Translations under genes and position numbers: made by a program
NCBI GenBank assembly: GCA_016188005.1
Contig: JACPIQ010000099.1
Location: 1-32,123, forward strand
Source of the DNA: Candidatus Rokuibacteriota bacterium
GTDB lineage: Bacteria; Methylomirabilota; Methylomirabilia; Rokubacteriales; CSP1-6
Length of the DNA: 32,123 nt
Direction of reading: 5' to 3'
The notes under the pieces: model-generated
What the model saw: only the letters and a program-made list of their open reading frames with translations
Told to the model about the DNA's origin: nothing
Database searches by the model: none
Part shown: positions 29,721-32,123 of the stretch, piece by piece
How positions within the stretch are numbered: the stretch's first letter is position 1
How the letters are laid out: every line of letters begins with the position of its first letter

Positions 29721-30869
29721 ATGTTCGCGCGGCGGCTCAAGCTACCTCCCCCGGGCACCGAGACGTTCTTCCTGTGGGGACCCCGCCAGACGGGGAAGAC
29801 TACCCTTCTCCAGGCCGCCTACCCCGACGCGCTGTGGATCGACCTGCTCAAGGCGGAGGAGTACCGGCGCTACGTGCAGAATCCCGAGCTGCTCCGCGGA
29901 GAGCTCGCGGCTCGCCCATCCGTCCGCCAGGTGGTCATCGACGAGGTGCAGAAGGTCCCGCAGCTCCTCGACGAGGCCCACTGGCTTCACGAGCGCCGAG
30001 GGATCCGCCTCGCCCTGTGCGGGTCGAGCGCCAGGAAGGTCAAGCGCGGCCAGGCCAACCTCCTCGGCGGCCGGGCCGTTCGCTACGAGCTGCTCGGCCT
30101 GACCGCGCGGGAGATCGGCCGGGAGTTCGATCTCGACCGCATGCTGAACCACGGGTACCTGCCGCTGATCTACCTGTCGAACGAGCCCCGACGGCTCCTC
30201 AACAGCTACGTCGCCGACTACTTGAAGGAGGAGGTCGCCGCGGAGGGACTCGTGCGCACCCTCCCGGTGTTCTCCGAGTTCCTCAACATCGCCGCCCTCT
30301 CCGACGCCGAGATCGTCAACTTCTCGACCATCGCGCGCGAGTGCGGCGTCTCGAGTCACACCGTCAAGGGGTACTTCGGGATCCTGGAGGACACGCTCCT
30401 CGGCCGCTGGCTCCCCGCCCATACCAGGCGCCCCAAGCGTCGGGTGATCGGCGCCCCCAAGTTCTACTTCGCCGACACGGGCGTCGTGAATCACCTTGCC
30501 CGTCGGGGCGAGCTCCACCGGGGCTCCGAGCTGTACGGCAAGGCCTTCGAGAACTGGGTCTTCCACGAGCTCTCCGCGCACAACGCGTACGCCGAGAGGT
30601 TCGCCACGCTGAGCCACTGGCGTGTCGCCAGCGGTATCGAGGTCGACTTCGTCGTCAACGACATGCAGCTCGCCATCGAGGCCAAGGCCACTGCCAGGAT
30701 CACGGCGGACCACCTGAAGGGGCTGCGGTCCCTCGCCCGGGACCATCCTCGGCTCAAGCGGCGGGTCGTCGTCTGCCTCGAGGCCAAGAGCCGCCGCACC
30801 GAGGACGGAATCCTGATTCTCGGGGCGGGCGACTTCACCGAGCAGCTCGACGCCGGCAACCTGTTCTGA
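29721..30869 (+). CDS. AAA-family ATPase with DUF4143 C-terminal region
   Basis: The protein has 382 residues from ATG 29721. The Walker A motif is GPRQTGKTT (20-28) and the Walker B motif VVIDEVQK (71-78). The sensor region LCGSSARKVKRG follows, then a winged-helix-like segment (IARECGVSSHTVKGYFGILED). The C-terminal part (FENWVFHELSAHN, IEVDFVVND, LAIEAKA) has the D..ExK layout of restriction-like nuclease folds found in DUF4143 proteins. Biochemical role is poorly known; related proteins are scattered in defence-like and mobile regions. It sits upstream of a restriction-enzyme gene on the same strand, with its own promoter. Confidence 0.88.
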   Translation: MFARRLKLPPPGTETFFLWGPRQTGKTTLLQAAYPDALWIDLLKAEEYRRYVQNPELLRGELAARPSVRQVVIDEVQKVPQLLDEAHWLHERRGIRLALCGSSARKVKRGQANLLGGRAVRYELLGLTAREIGREFDLDRMLNHGYLPLIYLSNEPRRLLNSYVADYLKEEVAAEGLVRTLPVFSEFLNIAALSDAEIVNFSTIARECGVSSHTVKGYFGILEDTLLGRWLPAHTRRPKRRVIGAPKFYFADTGVVNHLARRGELHRGSELYGKAFENWVFHELSAHNAYAERFATLSHWRVASGIEVDFVVNDMQLAIEAKATARITADHLKGLRSLARDHPRLKRRVVVCLEAKSRRTEDGILILGAGDFTEQLDAGNLF

Positions 30870-30955
30870 GGCGCGCCGCCGTCAACTGCCGATCGCGCGG
30901 CTGGCGGAGCGATGGCCGCGCCAATCTCACCCATGATTGCTATACTGCCCCGGAG

Positions 30956-32123
30956 ATGGCGCTGAACGAGGCCGACACCCGCGCGAAGCTGATCGACCCG
31001 GCGCTCCACGCCCGCGGGTGGACCGAGGACCTGATCCGCCGCGAGGAGACGGCCGGGGCCGTGGAGCTGGGGGACGGCAAGCCTCGCCGGCGCGGCAGGG
31101 GGCGCGTTGACTACACGCTCAGGGTGAAGGTCAGCCCCGCTGCGCAGCCCCTCGCCTTGGCGCTCCTCGAGGCCAAGGCCGAGCACTTGCCGCCGACTCA
31201 CGGCCTCGAGCAGGCGAAAGCCTATGGTGCTTGCCGCCGCCTCCACGTCGGCGTGGCCTTCTCCTCGAACGGCCACCTCTTCGTCGAGTTCGATCGCGCC
31301 ACGGGACTGACCAGCGCCCCCCGGCCCCTGACCGAGTTCCCGACCCCTGCCGAGCTGCGGGCGCGCTACGAGCGAGCGATGGGGTTCAGCCTCGACGCCC
31401 CCCTCGCCGTGCCGCTGCTGACCCGCTATGCCGGTGGAGAGGAGGGAGCCAGGCGCTACTACCAGGATGCCGCGCTCCGTGCCCTGCTGGAGAAGCTCGC
31501 GCGCGGGGAGAAGCGGGCACTCCTGGCGCTGGCCACCGGGGCAGGGAAGACCCGCATCGCGGTGAATCTCCTCAAGCGCATCGCGGACGCCGGCCTGCTG
31601 CGTCGCGCGCTCTTCGTCTGCGACCGGGACGAGCTGAGGAGCCAGGGGCTCGGCGCCTTCCAGAACGTGTTCGGCGCCGACGCGGCGCCGGTCTCGGGCG
31701 GCAACCCCCAGAAGAACGCGCGCATCCTGATCGCGACCTACCAGACGCTGGAGGTGGCCACGGACGAGGCCACCGCGAGCTTTCTCACCGCCCACTACCC
31801 CGAGAACTACTTCAGCCACATCGTCATCGACGAGTGCCACCGCTCGGCCTGGGGGAAGTGGTCGCAGGTGCTGCTGCGGAACCCCGACGCCGTCCAGATC
31901 GGCCTGACGGCCACGCCGCGAAAGCTGGAGCTGACCGAGCGGACCCCGGAAAGCCAGGCCGATGCCCAGGTCTCGGCCGACAACCTCCACCATTTCGGCC
32001 CGCCCGTCTACGAGTACGACATGAGCCAGGGCATCGAGGACGGCTACCTGGCCGCCTGCGAGATCGTCCGGCGCGACATCTTCCTGGACGACAAGCCGCG
32101 CAACGAGCGCGAGACCGGGATCG
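30956..32123 (+). CDS. Type I restriction enzyme R subunit (HsdR), N-terminal part
   Basis: The frame opens at ATG 30956 and remains open to the right edge (389 codons visible). The N-terminal nuclease domain has RVDYTLRV with Asp52 and LEAKA with Glu72 and Lys74 (D..ExK). The helicase core shows ATGAGKT (193-199), DECH (292-295) and TATP (318-321). This plan is that of HsdR, which translocates DNA and cuts it in complex with HsdM and HsdS. Those subunits are not in view and may follow beyond the edge. An extended -10 (TGCTATACT, ending 30946) sits 9 nt before the start, giving a very short leader. Confidence 0.88.
   Translation, partial: MALNEADTRAKLIDPALHARGWTEDLIRREETAGAVELGDGKPRRRGRGRVDYTLRVKVSPAAQPLALALLEAKAEHLPPTHGLEQAKAYGACRRLHVGVAFSSNGHLFVEFDRATGLTSAPRPLTEFPTPAELRARYERAMGFSLDAPLAVPLLTRYAGGEEGARRYYQDAALRALLEKLARGEKRALLALATGAGKTRIAVNLLKRIADAGLLRRALFVCDRDELRSQGLGAFQNVFGADAAPVSGGNPQKNARILIATYQTLEVATDEATASFLTAHYPENYFSHIVIDECHRSAWGKWSQVLLRNPDAVQIGLTATPRKLELTERTPESQADAQVSADNLHHFGPPVYEYDMSQGIEDGYLAACEIVRRDIFLDDKPRNERETGI

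Noticed and set aside
1-32123. UGA reassigned to an amino acid throughout (alternative code)
   Set aside because: Many clear genes end in UGA at ATGA/GTGA overlaps, so UGA is a normal stop here.
1-32123. CRISPR array, rRNA or insertion sequence
   Set aside because: No regularly spaced repeats, rRNA sequence or transposase was seen.

Overview
This window is very GC-rich (about 70% by eye, not computed) bacterial chromosome. Genes are tightly packed, and ATGA or GTGA stop/start overlaps are common. An outer-membrane barrel protein, a lipid-A-synthase N-terminal-type membrane protein and lipoprotein or signal-peptide proteins point to a Gram-negative cell envelope. The gene mix (fused FAD/Fe-S dehydrogenase, molybdopterin oxidoreductase, alpha-hydroxyacid oxidase, serine-glyoxylate-type aminotransferase, UGA-selenocysteine decoding) resembles uncultured soil or sediment lineages such as Rokubacteria/Methylomirabilota. 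That placement is inference; no phylogenetic marker is present.

The main discovery is three genes that a standard gene caller would split or lose because each carries an in-frame UGA. They are an AhpD/carboxymuconolactone-decarboxylase-like protein (111-359), a DsbA-like thioredoxin-fold lipoprotein (20583-21191, minus strand) and an AhpC/TSA peroxiredoxin (27718-28188). In each the UGA falls on a conserved redox cysteine position and the domain continues in frame behind it. Behind each UGA, 17-25 nt downstream, is a stem-loop whose loop contains AGGU, like the E. coli fdhF SECIS loop. UGA also serves as the normal stop of many neighbours, so this is selenocysteine insertion and not a changed genetic code. 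No selA, selB, selC or selD gene is in the window.

Layout. 1-2155: end of an unknown gene, the AhpD-like selenoprotein, a small unknown protein, a methyltransferase and a YdjC/ChbG-type deacetylase, probably one operon. 2259-4237: a ROK sugar kinase coupled to a zinc alcohol dehydrogenase. 4621-9514: a 1062-residue secreted FecR-domain repeat protein facing a TPR plus beta-barrel outer-membrane protein, a possible surface system. 9595-10107: a TlpA-like thioredoxin. 10170-13523: a small degraded integrative element bounded by 21-bp near-identical direct repeats, with tyrosine integrase, regulators, an operator and a broken P-loop ATPase. 13668-16532: a large fused FAD/Fe-S dehydrogenase. 16602-17242: a toxin-antitoxin pair whose PIN toxin has a nonsense codon. 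17360-19843: hydroxyacid dehydrogenase, class V aminotransferase and an LpxB-N-like protein. 19945-21191: XRE regulator, cupin and the DsbA-like selenoprotein. 21377-22138: NYN-domain RNase. 22310-25822: DoxX-like protein, two glycosyltransferases and a radical SAM protein. 25893-28188: molybdopterin oxidoreductase, alpha-hydroxyacid oxidase and selenoperoxiredoxin. 28362-29510: MFS transporter. 29721-30869: AAA/DUF4143 ATPase. 30956-end: N-terminal part of a type I restriction R subunit.

Functionally, the aminotransferase/hydroxyacid-dehydrogenase pair, the FAD/Fe-S dehydrogenase and the FMN oxidase all suggest two- and three-carbon hydroxy- and keto-acid metabolism. The FMN oxidase family can make hydrogen peroxide, and the overlapping selenoperoxiredoxin would remove it. 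Several genes have a -10-like box only 7-9 nt before the start codon, suggesting frequent leaderless transcription.
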